Below, piece by piece: positions 1 to 9,503 of a DNA stretch of 64,000 bases. Each line of letters starts with the position of its first letter. Position 1 is the stretch's first letter. The notes under the pieces are model-generated. The model did no database searches. It was not told the DNA's origin and worked only from the letters and a program-made list of their open reading frames with translations. This DNA comes from Zasmidium citrigriseum. Its lineage: Eukaryota > Ascomycota > Dothideomycetes > Mycosphaerellales > Mycosphaerellaceae. Position numbers and translations under genes: made by a program. The stretch is taken from assembly GCA_002786025.1 (NCBI GenBank), contig NHNW01000015.1, positions 620,001 through 684,000 of the forward strand, written 5' to 3'.

Positions 1-1252
1 ACCTTGCAAGAGCTCCTTGGTAAGTATTTTCCTGCGGAAGATGCACTATCATATCCGTTTCATTGGTGTTAATCGTCTCCCGGTAGCACCCGAGCGAGTC
101 GAGTTTTACGATCTGCTCCAAGGCAGAATTGAACGCATCGATAAAATGAATTATACTCGGGAAACTCTTACTGAAGAGCTCAGCAGCATCACCAATATAG
201 GAGAGCCTTATCTGAACGGAAAACTGAGCACCGACACAGCTAGTGTCGCGGAGCGCATGAGCTGGCTCTCTGGTCGCTCGACCAAGAAGGACGAAGACAT
301 GGCATACTGCATGCTCGGCCTCTTCAACGTTAGCCTGCCATTGCTCTACGGCGATGGCTGGGGTGCGTTTCGCCGACTGCAAGAAGAGATCATCGCTCAA
401 TCAGACGATGAAACGATCTTTGCGTGGAAGGCCAAGCTGAAGATCAAGGACAAAGACGGAAACGAGACCCTCGTCGACGACAACAGCCCTCGAGGCATGA
501 TCGCCACCTACCCCTTCGAGTTCAAAGACAGCCGCAAAGTAACAACCAACAACTTCCACCGCACACGCCCACCCTACGCGGTCACGAACCGCGGTGTCGA
601 ATTCCACAACCCGGCAAGATCTGTCGTTGGCCTAGCGACTCGCTGGATGCGACAATCGACTTTCAATGGCATGTGGAATGAGTCGACTCGACCTTTCTAC
701 CTCCGTCTGAACTGCCACGATGAGCAAGGTAACCTCATCGCCATCAAACTCAAACCCGACCCCACCGCGGAGACATTCCACAGGATCGAGAGCTCCATCT
801 TGGAGACGGTTGCGCCCGAAGGATGTCTGGGCCGCATGGCCGTGCTCTACGGCGGGTATGAGAAGCTCCACATCCAAGCACCCCATGCAGTGGCAAAATC
901 TGCCCGCTTTACAGACCGATCGTTTTTCGACAATGTCCTTCTTGGCCTTGTCGTGCAGTCTTTCAGCTGCTTCTACATCCCCTTGACCCTCCTGCACAGC
1001 TACCTACCATCTCGTCTCGAGCCTCTGAACAAGGTCAATGTCTTTCTTGGCTGGGCATACCTGACCCTAGGCTGGAAGGCTCTCGGGCCGAACTTTTACT
1101 TCTGGTTCGGGGCGTTAGCCGTTGGAATTGCGAGGCCGAGGCCGTGGAGTCGAGAGATGGTGGGTGCGTTGATGGCGCCTGGTGTGTTGAGTGCTACTGC
1201 ATGGGCAGTCACGAAGCTTAGACGGGGTCGCGAAGAGGAGAAAGATGCCTAG
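1..1252 (+). CDS. HET-domain (heterokaryon incompatibility) protein, 3' part
   Basis: This is the C-terminal part of a gene that begins before the window. An intron at 20-86 (GTAAGT...GTAG) joins a short upstream exon reading TLQELL to the exon at 87-1252, giving the family signature TLQELLAPERVEFYD. Further HET hallmarks follow: MSWLSGRSTKKDEDMAYCML and LFNVSLPLLYGDG, the typical end of the HET domain. The last ~110 residues are hydrophobic, with probable membrane segments around FFDNVLLGLVVQSFSCFYIP and ALMAPGVLSATAW. HET proteins act in non-self recognition and can trigger cell death after fusion of incompatible hyphae; many copies are of unknown specificity. The stop is TAG at 1250. The N-terminal half of the domain lies outside the window, so the domain order before this point cannot be stated. 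Confidence 0.85.
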   Translation, partial: PCKSSLVSIFLRKMHYHIRFIGVNRLPVAPERVEFYDLLQGRIERIDKMNYTRETLTEELSSITNIGEPYLNGKLSTDTASVAERMSWLSGRSTKKDEDMAYCMLGLFNVSLPLLYGDGWGAFRRLQEEIIAQSDDETIFAWKAKLKIKDKDGNETLVDDNSPRGMIATYPFEFKDSRKVTTNNFHRTRPPYAVTNRGVEFHNPARSVVGLATRWMRQSTFNGMWNESTRPFYLRLNCHDEQGNLIAIKLKPDPTAETFHRIESSILETVAPEGCLGRMAVLYGGYEKLHIQAPHAVAKSARFTDRSFFDNVLLGLVVQSFSCFYIPLTLLHSYLPSRLEPLNKVNVFLGWAYLTLGWKALGPNFYFWFGALAVGIARPRPWSREMVGALMAPGVLSATAWAVTKLRRGREEEKDA

Positions 1253-1485
1253 TGCTCATGCGGCCAGTGCAGGCTTCAACCACAAAAAGGTCTGTGCTCC
1301 TTACATGTGATTCTGGGCATTGTGCTTTGGCCTCGGGAGTTGATAGCGTATGGATATAACGATCGCCTGCAAATGCTTTCGTGCATTAGCGTGGAAGTTA
1401 CATGCAGGCTTCGCCACTTCTCGAGATCCCTCAAGCTTTCGATACTTCGCTCCTACAAGGTCAACAAGTACATTTCACATAAACC

Positions 1486-2133
1486 ATGGACGAGCAAACA
1501 ACCCTACTCTCCCTCCCGCCAGAATTGCGCGAGCGCATCTACGAATGTGTCGCTCTTTCACACACAACGCGCCACGTCCGGACCATCAGCAACGAAGCAG
1601 GTGGCGTCCCAGACTTCAAAACCACAACCTCCCCTTTGACAGCCGTCTCCCGCCTCATCCACAAAGAATACACCCCGATCGCCGAAAAAGCCACCAAAAC
1701 TCTCTCCTTCACAGCAACAAACTTCAACTTCAGCCCAATAATCACCTACTTCCACCGCCACGTCTCCCTAAAATTCCTCGCTACCCTGCAAAACAACAAA
1801 GCAAACATCCTTGTCAACATACTCATAACAGACCAGGAGAAATATCATCGTGATATTGCGGACTTCTACCCCTGGGCTCTCTTTCTCATCAACATCCAAC
1901 TCGAAGCAAAATATCAAAGCGACAAGCTGACCTGGATGGAGATCCATATCGCGAGACCGCCGACGGAATTCGAGGAGCAGGGCGTGCTCGACAGCGACAC
2001 TCCCCAAGATGTTCGCGACAACGTTGACAAGATTCGCAAGTTGGCTGGTGACTTCGATGGGGAGGTCTGGGGTGCCTATCCGAGTTTCTTCAAAGATATG
2101 CAGGCTCGATATCGCTCGCAGAGGGGCGATTGA
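1486..2133 (+). CDS. F-box-like / 2EXR-type small protein
   Basis: Single-exon 215-residue protein. The N-terminus reads TLLSLPPELRERIYE, the short leucine/proline motif with which many Pezizomycotina F-box-like (2EXR) proteins start. It is followed by an SPLTAVSRLIHKEY segment, equivalent to the usual 'LLLVSRQIHAE' second helix. The rest is mixed alpha/beta with no catalytic motif. The start ATG at 1486 directly precedes the motif. Proteins of this type are numerous and rarely characterised; a role in protein-protein recognition is inferred only. A second member of the same general type lies at 44825-45558. Confidence 0.7.
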   Translation: MDEQTTLLSLPPELRERIYECVALSHTTRHVRTISNEAGGVPDFKTTTSPLTAVSRLIHKEYTPIAEKATKTLSFTATNFNFSPIITYFHRHVSLKFLATLQNNKANILVNILITDQEKYHRDIADFYPWALFLINIQLEAKYQSDKLTWMEIHIARPPTEFEEQGVLDSDTPQDVRDNVDKIRKLAGDFDGEVWGAYPSFFKDMQARYRSQRGD

Positions 2134-2581
2134 AAGAGATGGAACAGATGTTGTATCGAAAGGAGATAATAAGTATTTAGATACCTTACTGCCATTCTGT
2201 AGGGTGATCGATCTGTCTGTATTTCCGCCGGAAACAAAGAATGAGAGGTCGTACACGAAAGCAAAACTTCTCAAACGTCTACTGAAAGGCGTCGGTTTCT
2301 TGTCAGATCACGCCGCCTCTATCCTTTTCCTTAGACCGTTTTGATGGAAATATTGAATTGATCGCCGAGGTGCTACACGAAAGTGTCAGGCCTCGACAAA
2401 TACTGTCCGCCAGGTGCGCTGCTCATGTTCTGCTGTGAGAATATCGAGTGAAATCATAGGAGTGAGAAAATCATCGCGAGGATTGAAGCAGGCTGAGTCG
2501 ATGAAAGCTCAAGATGACATATAATGCAATCCAGCCCAGAGCCTTGCTTTTTTGACGGATACAAAACAATTCGAATTCATC
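2134..2581. other. Intergenic spacer between convergent genes
   Basis: About 450 bases between two converging stop codons (TGA at 2131 on the plus strand, TGA at 2582-2584 on the minus strand). It should hold both 3' untranslated regions. No coding, RNA or repeat signal was seen. Confidence 0.6.
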
Positions 2582-5500
2582 TCATTCCCACGTCGAGATG
2601 CTCTCCTGCTCCCCACCGTACCGATTCAAATACAATCGTGACGTCGGTGTCTGAGACACATCACTCCGCTCAATGTACGTCTGAATGCGGTCTCGATCGG
2701 AAACGGTGCCGTCGTACTGTGGGACATCGCTCCAGACGTTTCGACCTTCTTCCATGACTTCCATTACCCTCTCGCTGGAGCTGACGGAGTTATTGGAGGG
2801 CTGGTCCGAACCTCCTGACTGTGCTCGGCTTTGCTCAGAGGTCGAGCGCTCTACCGTGTGACGACTCCTCGCAGAGTTGTTCGATCGCTCTCCCCAGCCG
2901 CCCGATTGTGCTTGGCTTTGAATAGAGGCCGAACGCTCGCTTGTGCGACGACTGCTCACTGACCTGTTGGACTGCTGGCCCCAGCCTCCCGATTCCGCTT
3001 GACTTTGGGCAGAAGCCCAGCGCTCTTCTGTGTGGCGGCTGCTACGATGGCTGCCGTGATGGGTATCCGTAAAACCCCCCTTGCTCTGAGCGAGGCTCGA
3101 ATGTTGTTTCCTGTGATGGCTGCTTCGGTGGCTGCTTTGACGACTGTCATGGTGGCGACTGCTCTGCCGGCTGCTCTTCCGGCTGCCCTGGCATGATACT
3201 GCAGTGCCTAAAGAGAAACGTCCCCAACCTGCCGAAAGCCCTTGACTTCGACCAGATGTGGCTGACTGCTTGTCATGATGATGAGTTCTCGAACGGTCGC
3301 TATGTCGGCTGTTTTGGTGGCGACTGTACTGAGATTCCTCGGACACTCGAGATTGTTCCCATTCTGCAGCGTACTCCTGATCTCGGGTAGAAGCTGAGCG
3401 TGCCACACTGTCGTGATTACTTTTGTGGCTACTGTGTCGACTGCGTTCGTGCGAGCGATGGTGAGATTCAATAGAAGCCTGCGAAGACTGGCCCCCCACC
3501 GCTGAATGGTTCTGACTTCGAACAGATGCCTCTTGTCGGTCGCTGGCTTCAACACTAGGGTGGCTGCTGTGTCGACTGCTGCCCTTGTGTGAAATGTGAT
3601 GACTGCTGTGTCTGATACTTTGATGACCGCTGCGGGTGGTATCGTGTCGACTGCTCGGCTGGGCGCTATCACGAGTCCCTTGACTACCTTCCAGGTCAGA
3701 TCCATCGTGAGCTTGCTTGGATCCCGAATGATCGTGAGACCATTCTGAGAGAGTCTGCACACGACTGTGCCGACCACTTCGCTCGCTGTGTTCCGTCTTT
3801 GTTTGGTCTTCCCAAAGTTCCTCCCGAAGATCCTGATGACTTGCCTCATAGCTGCGATGAGTATATCCAGTCGGAGGTCGTTCATCAGACAGTAGACCCT
3901 CACTACTCCGCTCGCTGTCGTTGCTTGGCGGACGATAGCTAGTAGGACCACTGACAGAATTGTCAGCTCGACCTTCATCTTCGAATCGATGACCATCAGA
4001 TGAGTGTTCGCCCCAACCAGCGAATCTGTGGCGTCTCTCAACTCGTTTGGCACCTACCGTGAGATGGCTTTCAGTGGGCGAGAAATTTCGCCGCATGCCT
4101 TCCTCCTGCATTTCTTTCCATTCTTCGTAAGACATGGTTGCGCCGTGCGGGTAGGCCTCGCTGGGAAGCACGATTTTCGATTGAGGTGGCGATGCAAATT
4201 CAGTGGGCGAACGGCTTAGAGGATGAGGTGAAATCCAACCTCTGCCTGCAAAGACTGTGGGGCGAACGTCTTCGAGCGGAGTGCCCGAATCACTGCTTTG
4301 ATAGCTCCGGTTGGACGTCTGAGCGGTGAGGGCTGCAGACTGTTGCTCTTCCACCTTGCCCCATCCTTCGCTCTGCCATGATCCAGGTGGTGGCCTGTCG
4401 TCAAATACAGACACTTCTCGCGATTGAATCGATTCTACCTTTGACCTTGCACTGGTCTTTCGGCTTCGGGCTGAGTGTTCATCGGCATCTGGGCCATGCC
4501 ATCCTCTTCCGACTTCTTCAAACGAAGGAGCCGAGGAGTGTCGAGATCCCCTCTCTGGTTCATGGTACCTGTCTGATGCTGGGTGGTCCCATGCTTGGCT
4601 GATTGGTCGATCTTTGGAAGCCAAAGAATGTTCTGACTTCTCTGATCGCTTCGAGCGTATTGAAAGCCGAGACAGTGCCGGCGCTGGGACTTGCCTCTCC
4701 CATGCTTGCTCATCTTGTTCCCATTCGTGGGCAGAAGGAGCTTTGCGGGATGATCTGGATGCTTCTGTCTTTCTAGGGGCAGGCGCAGACCACTTCGGAC
4801 TTGCCGCCTCATCTTCTTGATTCCAAAGAGGCTTTGGGGTGCTGCTCTTTCTGCTCGATGCTCGAGATTTGACCGGCTCGGCAAAGGGGTGTATCTGTCC
4901 CTCTGCTACTTCCTCGAACGTAAGCTGGGATGCAGGTCTTGGATTTGCTGCCCAATCTTCTTGATGTGGAAACGGGTTCGAATGGTTGCTCCTTCTGGTC
5001 GACGCACGAGACTTGACTGGCTCGGCCATGGCAAATACTTGGCCCTCTCCGACTTCTTCGAACGTCAGCTGAGACGCATGCCTTGAAGCTCGACTCTTGG
5101 ATGAGTGCTTCGAAGCAACATATCCAACATCCTCTTGTCCCCAAGTATCCAGGTTCTCTCCGTAGTGTTCCGCTGATGGCGTTTTCGTCCTTGACCTGGA
5201 AGCTCGTGATCTGACCTCGGCTTGCTCTTCCTGTAGCCATGCATCGTTCGCTGCACCAAAGTCATCTGCAGATTGCCTTGAGAATCTGGATCTCGCTGAG
5301 TGCTTTGATCGGCTCTGGCGAGAATGGACATGCTGCGTCTCGAGTTCGCGGCGTTTCGAATTCGTCTTCGATGAAGTCTTCCACCCTTCAGCCGGCGAAT
5401 GACGCTCTGAAAGGGCTTCCTTGGCGAGAGGCTCATCCCAAACTGGGCTGAGCTGTTGGAAATCATGATTTGAAGACCTCTTCGAACCAGATTTGTGAGA

Positions 5501-6577
5501 CGCAATCCTCGAGGCAACCTTCACCACCTCTGCGCCAACCACACCTTGTCCAACTTCTTCCCAGCTGACGAACGACGGTGCTTTCTCAAAGTCGGCAAAT
5601 CCAGGCGCTGCTTCAAAGCGTGGGGACTGAGCATGGGCCGGTTTAGGCGATGCCTGCCTACTGCCTCTGGACCTGGATGATGCCACGGACTCTACCATAG
5701 GCTGCAATTCCGCATGGACCGACTTGGAGGCTGAGCGTGGTGGTACCTCCTGTATAAAATCGGGCTCTGGCCACACTTCTCCGGCATCACCTGCATCCCC
5801 AGGCGGCTGATCTTCTTCAGCGGCGAGACCTCCTGACATCAATGCCTCAGCTGCTTCCGCTGCCGCCTTCGCGCGCTCATCCTCGGCCTTCTTCTGCTGC
5901 TTCTTTTGCTTCTTGCTCAGCTTTGGTTGCTTCTGCTCTCCATCTTGTTGATCCTTCTTCGCCTTTCCTTTCGGCTTGTCTTCTGGTTTCGCAGGCAATT
6001 CTCGGGCTTCGCTGGCCTTTGCCACGGATGGCACCACGGCCTCCGCGTGGAATGGTGCAGGCGAAGGTGGCCGAGCTGTTTGGGTCTTCTCTGCCTTCGA
6101 CTTTTGTTTGGAAGTCGCCTTCTGCTTTTCCTTCTTGTTCTCCTTGCCGGCGTGAACGAGAGGCTCAGGATCCTTCACCTCACTGTTTTTGCTCCTGACC
6201 TTCTCCACACGACTGCCACCACCAGGCACATAGAAACCATTAGAGCTTGTACGCTGATGCTTAGACTCTGCCTCCTTTCCAAACTCCTGCGCGACCGCCA
6301 GCTGAGCCGCTCTTTCCCTTTCTGCGGCTTTCTTCTTCTCATCCACGGTCGCTCTGAACAGTTTGCGCAAGAGCGCGCCGTCAATGGGTTTGACTCGGGG
6401 CTCATGTTGTGACACGTATGAGTTTGGGCGAGTAGGGATGGGTGTCTTTAGCCGATGCTGGCTGGTATCATCTTTCTGCTTCGGCTTTGCCTCGTGAAGC
6501 ACTTCGTCAGATCTTGGTGGCGGACCGCCCCAGATGGTGGGGCATCTGTCGTCGATGTACGATTCGAAGTCGTCCAT
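2582..6577 (-). CDS. Large disordered GW/WG-rich, Ser-Arg-His-rich protein of unknown function
   Basis: One exon, 1331 residues from the first ATG (6577; the frame is open further upstream but has no earlier ATG). No enzymatic domain is visible. Residues 1-250 are charged, with Lys-rich coiled-coil-like stretches (VDEKKKAAERERAAQLAVAQ and a KKQKKQQKK tract). From about 290 onward it is almost all Ser, Arg, His, Gln and acidic residues with dense SR/SRH/SSRH runs. Tryptophans recur beside glycine (W at about 16, 399, 479, 693, 739, 781, 855, 1118, 1199, 1228), and an F/W-E-E-V-x-x-G motif recurs at about 340, 506, 554 and 686. The C-terminus has three ~30-residue repeats containing QSGGWG/QSGGSD. 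An intrinsically disordered scaffold or RNA-associated protein is possible. See the findings for the GW-motif idea. Confidence 0.75.
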   Translation of the reverse strand: MDDFESYIDDRCPTIWGGPPPRSDEVLHEAKPKQKDDTSQHRLKTPIPTRPNSYVSQHEPRVKPIDGALLRKLFRATVDEKKKAAERERAAQLAVAQEFGKEAESKHQRTSSNGFYVPGGGSRVEKVRSKNSEVKDPEPLVHAGKENKKEKQKATSKQKSKAEKTQTARPPSPAPFHAEAVVPSVAKASEARELPAKPEDKPKGKAKKDQQDGEQKQPKLSKKQKKQQKKAEDERAKAAAEAAEALMSGGLAAEEDQPPGDAGDAGEVWPEPDFIQEVPPRSASKSVHAELQPMVESVASSRSRGSRQASPKPAHAQSPRFEAAPGFADFEKAPSFVSWEEVGQGVVGAEVVKVASRIASHKSGSKRSSNHDFQQLSPVWDEPLAKEALSERHSPAEGWKTSSKTNSKRRELETQHVHSRQSRSKHSARSRFSRQSADDFGAANDAWLQEEQAEVRSRASRSRTKTPSAEHYGENLDTWGQEDVGYVASKHSSKSRASRHASQLTFEEVGEGQVFAMAEPVKSRASTRRSNHSNPFPHQEDWAANPRPASQLTFEEVAEGQIHPFAEPVKSRASSRKSSTPKPLWNQEDEAASPKWSAPAPRKTEASRSSRKAPSAHEWEQDEQAWERQVPAPALSRLSIRSKRSEKSEHSLASKDRPISQAWDHPASDRYHEPERGSRHSSAPSFEEVGRGWHGPDADEHSARSRKTSARSKVESIQSREVSVFDDRPPPGSWQSEGWGKVEEQQSAALTAQTSNRSYQSSDSGTPLEDVRPTVFAGRGWISPHPLSRSPTEFASPPQSKIVLPSEAYPHGATMSYEEWKEMQEEGMRRNFSPTESHLTVGAKRVERRHRFAGWGEHSSDGHRFEDEGRADNSVSGPTSYRPPSNDSERSSEGLLSDERPPTGYTHRSYEASHQDLREELWEDQTKTEHSERSGRHSRVQTLSEWSHDHSGSKQAHDGSDLEGSQGTRDSAQPSSRHDTTRSGHQSIRHSSHHISHKGSSRHSSHPSVEASDRQEASVRSQNHSAVGGQSSQASIESHHRSHERSRHSSHKSNHDSVARSASTRDQEYAAEWEQSRVSEESQYSRHQNSRHSDRSRTHHHDKQSATSGRSQGLSAGWGRFSLGTAVSCQGSRKSSRQSSRHHDSRQSSHRSSHHRKQHSSLAQSKGGFTDTHHGSHRSSRHTEERWASAQSQAESGGWGQQSNRSVSSRRTSERSASIQSQAQSGGWGERSNNSARSRHTVERSTSEQSRAQSGGSDQPSNNSVSSSERVMEVMEEGRNVWSDVPQYDGTVSDRDRIQTYIERSDVSQTPTSRLYLNRYGGEQESISTWE

Positions 6578-6982
6578 GATGTGGACTGCGAGTCTCGGCC
6601 TTCGGTCCTCGCTACTGGGTCCTCGGTGATTTTGGTCGCTTGGCGGCAAGTCGCTCTTGCAGGTCGTCGGCGGTTCCGCTCACGGCAAGCGTCATTCGGG
6701 CTTCGAGTCTGACGCTCGGGCGCCCAAACGTGTCGGAAATTGAAGGTTGAGAGATGCCTTCGGTTTTTGGCTGGTGGTTGCAGAGCGTAAAGTCGAGGTG
6801 TTTTGATGTCAGCTGAGGAAGTAGCAAGAAGTCCAGCGAGAACCAAATGGTAGTCCGTGCGAGCGCATGTGAAAGCACCGATTTTGAAGTGCCCTACGTT
6901 GTCATTTTGATCTTCATTCACACTTGCTTCGGGGTATCATAATATCATAGCTATACAAGAGACCACATCATCATGTCTCCTC
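6578..6982. other. Spacer upstream of the disordered-protein gene
   Basis: Roughly 400 bases that hold the promoter and 5' leader of the minus-strand gene ending at 2582, and the 3' flank of dephospho-CoA kinase. Short open frames occur on the minus strand (for example 6612-6921), but none has a recognisable domain or convincing splice signals. No repeats were seen. Confidence 0.5.
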
Positions 6983-7804
6983 TCATAGCTTCGCCTTCTC
7001 ACGCTGCTTTTCCTGCTCCCACTGCCTCTTAATCCACCAACTCCTCACATAGCTCCACCCACCACTCATCGCCGCCAACGGCGGACACAGCAGCAACAAC
7101 CAAGCCCACCACTGTGGACTGCCAGTCTTCACTTTCATCATCACTTGATCAATCTGCCTCTTGAGCTCATCCTTATCCCCATCATTCCAAACCACAACTC
7201 CCGCCTTATCCCCTCTCCTCAAACACCTCTCGGCCTTGTCCCTCACATCCCACTGCGCCGCAACACGATTCTTCGCATCTTCTTCCGTCAAGAACGAGTC
7301 TCGCGTCATCAATCTCTGCATCTGCACCTTCGGATCATGCACCGCAACGACCAAGATCGTCCCGCACAACGGCTCCCATCCAGACTCGAACAACAACGGC
7401 ACATCCAACACGACCGCCCAGCATCCCCTCAAATACGCAAACAGCATCTGCCGATACATCTCCTTCCTCACCTCCGGATGCACAATCTTGTTCAACGCCT
7501 TGCGGTCCTCATCTTTCCCTTGGCCAAACACCCGTCGACCCAAAGCAGGACGGTTCAAGGGCCTGCCCTTGCCATTGTGTCCCTTCTCACCACCGTTCTC
7601 AGGAGTAGGCTCGAGCAGAAGATCCGGCGTCGAAGGGCCGAAAGTGTCTACGATCTTCTTGTACCCTTGTGTGCCGGGCTCGACGACTTGCCGCGAGATC
7701 TTGTCGGCGTCTACGATGGGGAGGTTGTAGGGTGGGGCGGCGAGGATTTCGGAGACGGTGGATTTGCCTGTGGCGATGCTGCCGGTCAGGCCGAGGAGGA
7801 GCAT
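6983..7804 (-). CDS. CAB5: Dephospho-CoA kinase
   Basis: Single-exon 273-residue enzyme catalysing the last step of coenzyme A synthesis: ATP-dependent phosphorylation of the ribose 3'-hydroxyl of dephospho-CoA. The P-loop GLTGSIATGKST lies at residues 5-16. It is followed by the family's DADKISRQVVEPGTQGYKKI segment and by DVPLLFESG, which belongs to the acceptor-substrate lid region. The ATG at 7804 lies directly before the P-loop strand, as usual. A hydrophobic stretch near the C-terminus (WWAWLLLLCPPLAAMSGG) followed by basic residues resembles the C-terminal membrane anchor of eukaryotic single-domain enzymes, which associate with mitochondria or ER; that location is inferred. Confidence 0.93.
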   Translation of the reverse strand: MLLLGLTGSIATGKSTVSEILAAPPYNLPIVDADKISRQVVEPGTQGYKKIVDTFGPSTPDLLLEPTPENGGEKGHNGKGRPLNRPALGRRVFGQGKDEDRKALNKIVHPEVRKEMYRQMLFAYLRGCWAVVLDVPLLFESGWEPLCGTILVVAVHDPKVQMQRLMTRDSFLTEEDAKNRVAAQWDVRDKAERCLRRGDKAGVVVWNDGDKDELKRQIDQVMMKVKTGSPQWWAWLLLLCPPLAAMSGGWSYVRSWWIKRQWEQEKQREKAKL

Positions 7805-8404
7805 GTTGGCGGATGAAAAGCAATATCGTGGTGGATGCGAGTGGATTGATCGAAGGTGATGTCGGTGTTGGAGCTTTGACCTCGGCTTGAAGTGGGTCTG
7901 GAAGGATGAGGATCCCTGTTCCTCGACTTCACTCCTTCATTCACACCAAGACATGTCTCTCTTTTCCAATCAATGTGCTTTCAATGGCCTCAAGACACTG
8001 TCGCGGGGAAAGGCGACTGAAGCGCTTTGGTCTAGGACGACAATGAACGTGGACTACTGGCATCGAGGTGAAATCCCGCTGGCTTTCTCATTGATTCCTG
8101 CATCGGCTTGGTCGGAATTGGGCAGCAACACGAGAAAGAGCTGAACTGGCGATTGCGACGGCGCGGCTCGAGATCATGGACGAAGGAGCTGTGATGTGAT
8201 GTGGCAGGCGCGGAGAAGAGAAGATTGCATTCAAATGAACTACCTGAACAACGAGCCCGTCGAAGAAAGGGCTCCAGCCCCGCGACCGAAGTCGAGAAAC
8301 TGATGCCCCCTCTTACGACCAGCTCTACTGGACCATATTTTCACCTGGTGATGCTCATGCCTTGCATGCAGCATATCTGTGTTCTGCCCCACCCCCCTGG
8401 CTCA
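7805..8404. other. Non-coding stretch, no gene recognised
   Basis: Promoter side of dephospho-CoA kinase followed by sequence with only short random open frames. Nothing with a recognisable domain, RNA fold or repeat was found. Confidence 0.5.
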
Positions 8405-8575
8405 TCATCCTTGCATTTGTTCTTGCATTTTCTGCTTGTTTTTTCTTGTGAGTGCTCTGTTTTTGCTGATTCTCTGAGCGATCTGTTTTTTCTGACTTGT
8501 TTTTGCTGAGCTGTTCTTGCTGACTGATGTGCTCTTGGTTGCTTCTCGCTTTTTCTCTCTTTCTAGTTGGCGCGC
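8405..8575. repeat. T-rich, strand-asymmetric low-complexity tract
   Basis: The plus strand is strongly T-biased with few A residues, and short units such as CTGTTTTT, TTTTTGCTGA and TTCTTGCTGA recur at irregular 15-30 base spacing. It looks like a degenerate polypyrimidine tract. The minus strand reads as a Lys/Ser-rich frame only because of this base bias. Confidence 0.5.
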
Positions 8576-8660
8576 TTGTTTGTTGAATGTTGCCACGCCT
8601 CGGAGCGCTTACGGGGGGTGGGTCGTGATCGGTTCGGTCGGTTCGAGCACTGTCGCGAGA

Positions 8661-8800
8661 GGCTGATCATGGATCGCACACACCGAGTAGGCCAAAGGGT
8701 CGAAGCCAGCGGTTTCACCTGTCGGCCGAAGCGTCGAGGATCACTCTAGTGCGTAAAGCACTCCCACTACACTCTGGTGACCGCCGTGCTGAAAGGGAAA
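8661..8800 (+). repeat. Direct repeat, copy 1 (~130 bp)
   Basis: Begins GGCTGATCATGGATCGCACA and runs to GGTGACCGCCGTGCT. It is repeated in the same orientation from 8827. Many of the differences are C-to-T or G-to-A in the second copy. No coding potential is shared by the two copies, and their origin is unknown. Confidence 0.7.
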
Positions 8801-8826
8801 ACGAGCGAGCATGTTGGGAATGCGAA

Positions 8827-8950
8827 GGCTGATCATGGATCGCACACACGGAGTAGGTCTCAAAGCGGTTTCATCTGTCGACCGAAGTCTCGAGAATCAC
8901 TTTAGTACCCGAAGGCACTCCCACGACACTCTGGTGATCGCCATGCTCGA
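8827..8950 (+). repeat. Direct repeat, copy 2 (~125 bp)
   Basis: Same unit as 8661-8800, separated from it by about 27 bases. It starts GGCTGATCATGGATCGCACA and ends GGTGATCGCCATGCT. Compared with copy 1 it is more AT-rich and has lost a few bases after GAGTAGG. The pair may be the remnant of a local duplication. Confidence 0.7.
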
Positions 8951-9503
8951 AGAAGGTGATGGGTAAAGATGAAGAAAGGTGGTGGTTGGTGGTGGAAGGA
9001 AGAGGAAATTTTGGGGGCGGAGGAGGGGTCTTTTATACCCTGGCTGCGTGTGTGCGGCCAATTCTTATCAAACCCCTCAAATCACGTGGACGGCGGGCCG
9101 AACTGCGTGGAAGCCGCGCGCAACGCCCGGAACTTGCCGACCGCGAGTGAATCTTCGCAACACCCTCCCCTGGAGGCGAGCAACTTTCACCATGCTACTT
9201 TTCTGGCTACGATGATAAGCTCTACGAAATCAGCGTGTTCTGGAGTCCCTCCGCCGACTGTTTGTAACTTCCTGCGATGAGATTGCGTGGTTCAGCCGCC
9301 TCGTTGCCCCTCGCAACGCCAGACCCCTGACCGTCAATCGAGGAAGGTACACACAGCATCGAGCAAAACGTCTTTTTGGAGGTAACACTCAGATCTGAAG
9401 CCTTTTGCATTGAACCACCTGGAAGTATTAGTGCTATTACCATCCGAGCAGAATCCCAGAAGCTCCGCGCAGCTACTCAGCAAGCTTGGCGAAGTACCAG
9501 TAC

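Noticed and set aside
3208..4053. Minus-strand 281-codon frame in another phase of the large disordered gene
   Set aside because: It overlaps the 1331-codon frame, has no motif and is explained by low-complexity coding sequence.
7145..7816. Plus-strand 223-codon frame antisense to dephospho-CoA kinase
   Set aside because: Shadow of a confidently identified gene, with no motif of its own.
8405..8596. Minus-strand Lys/Ser/Thr-rich 63-codon frame
   Set aside because: It starts at GTG, not ATG, and its composition follows directly from the T-rich tract on the plus strand.
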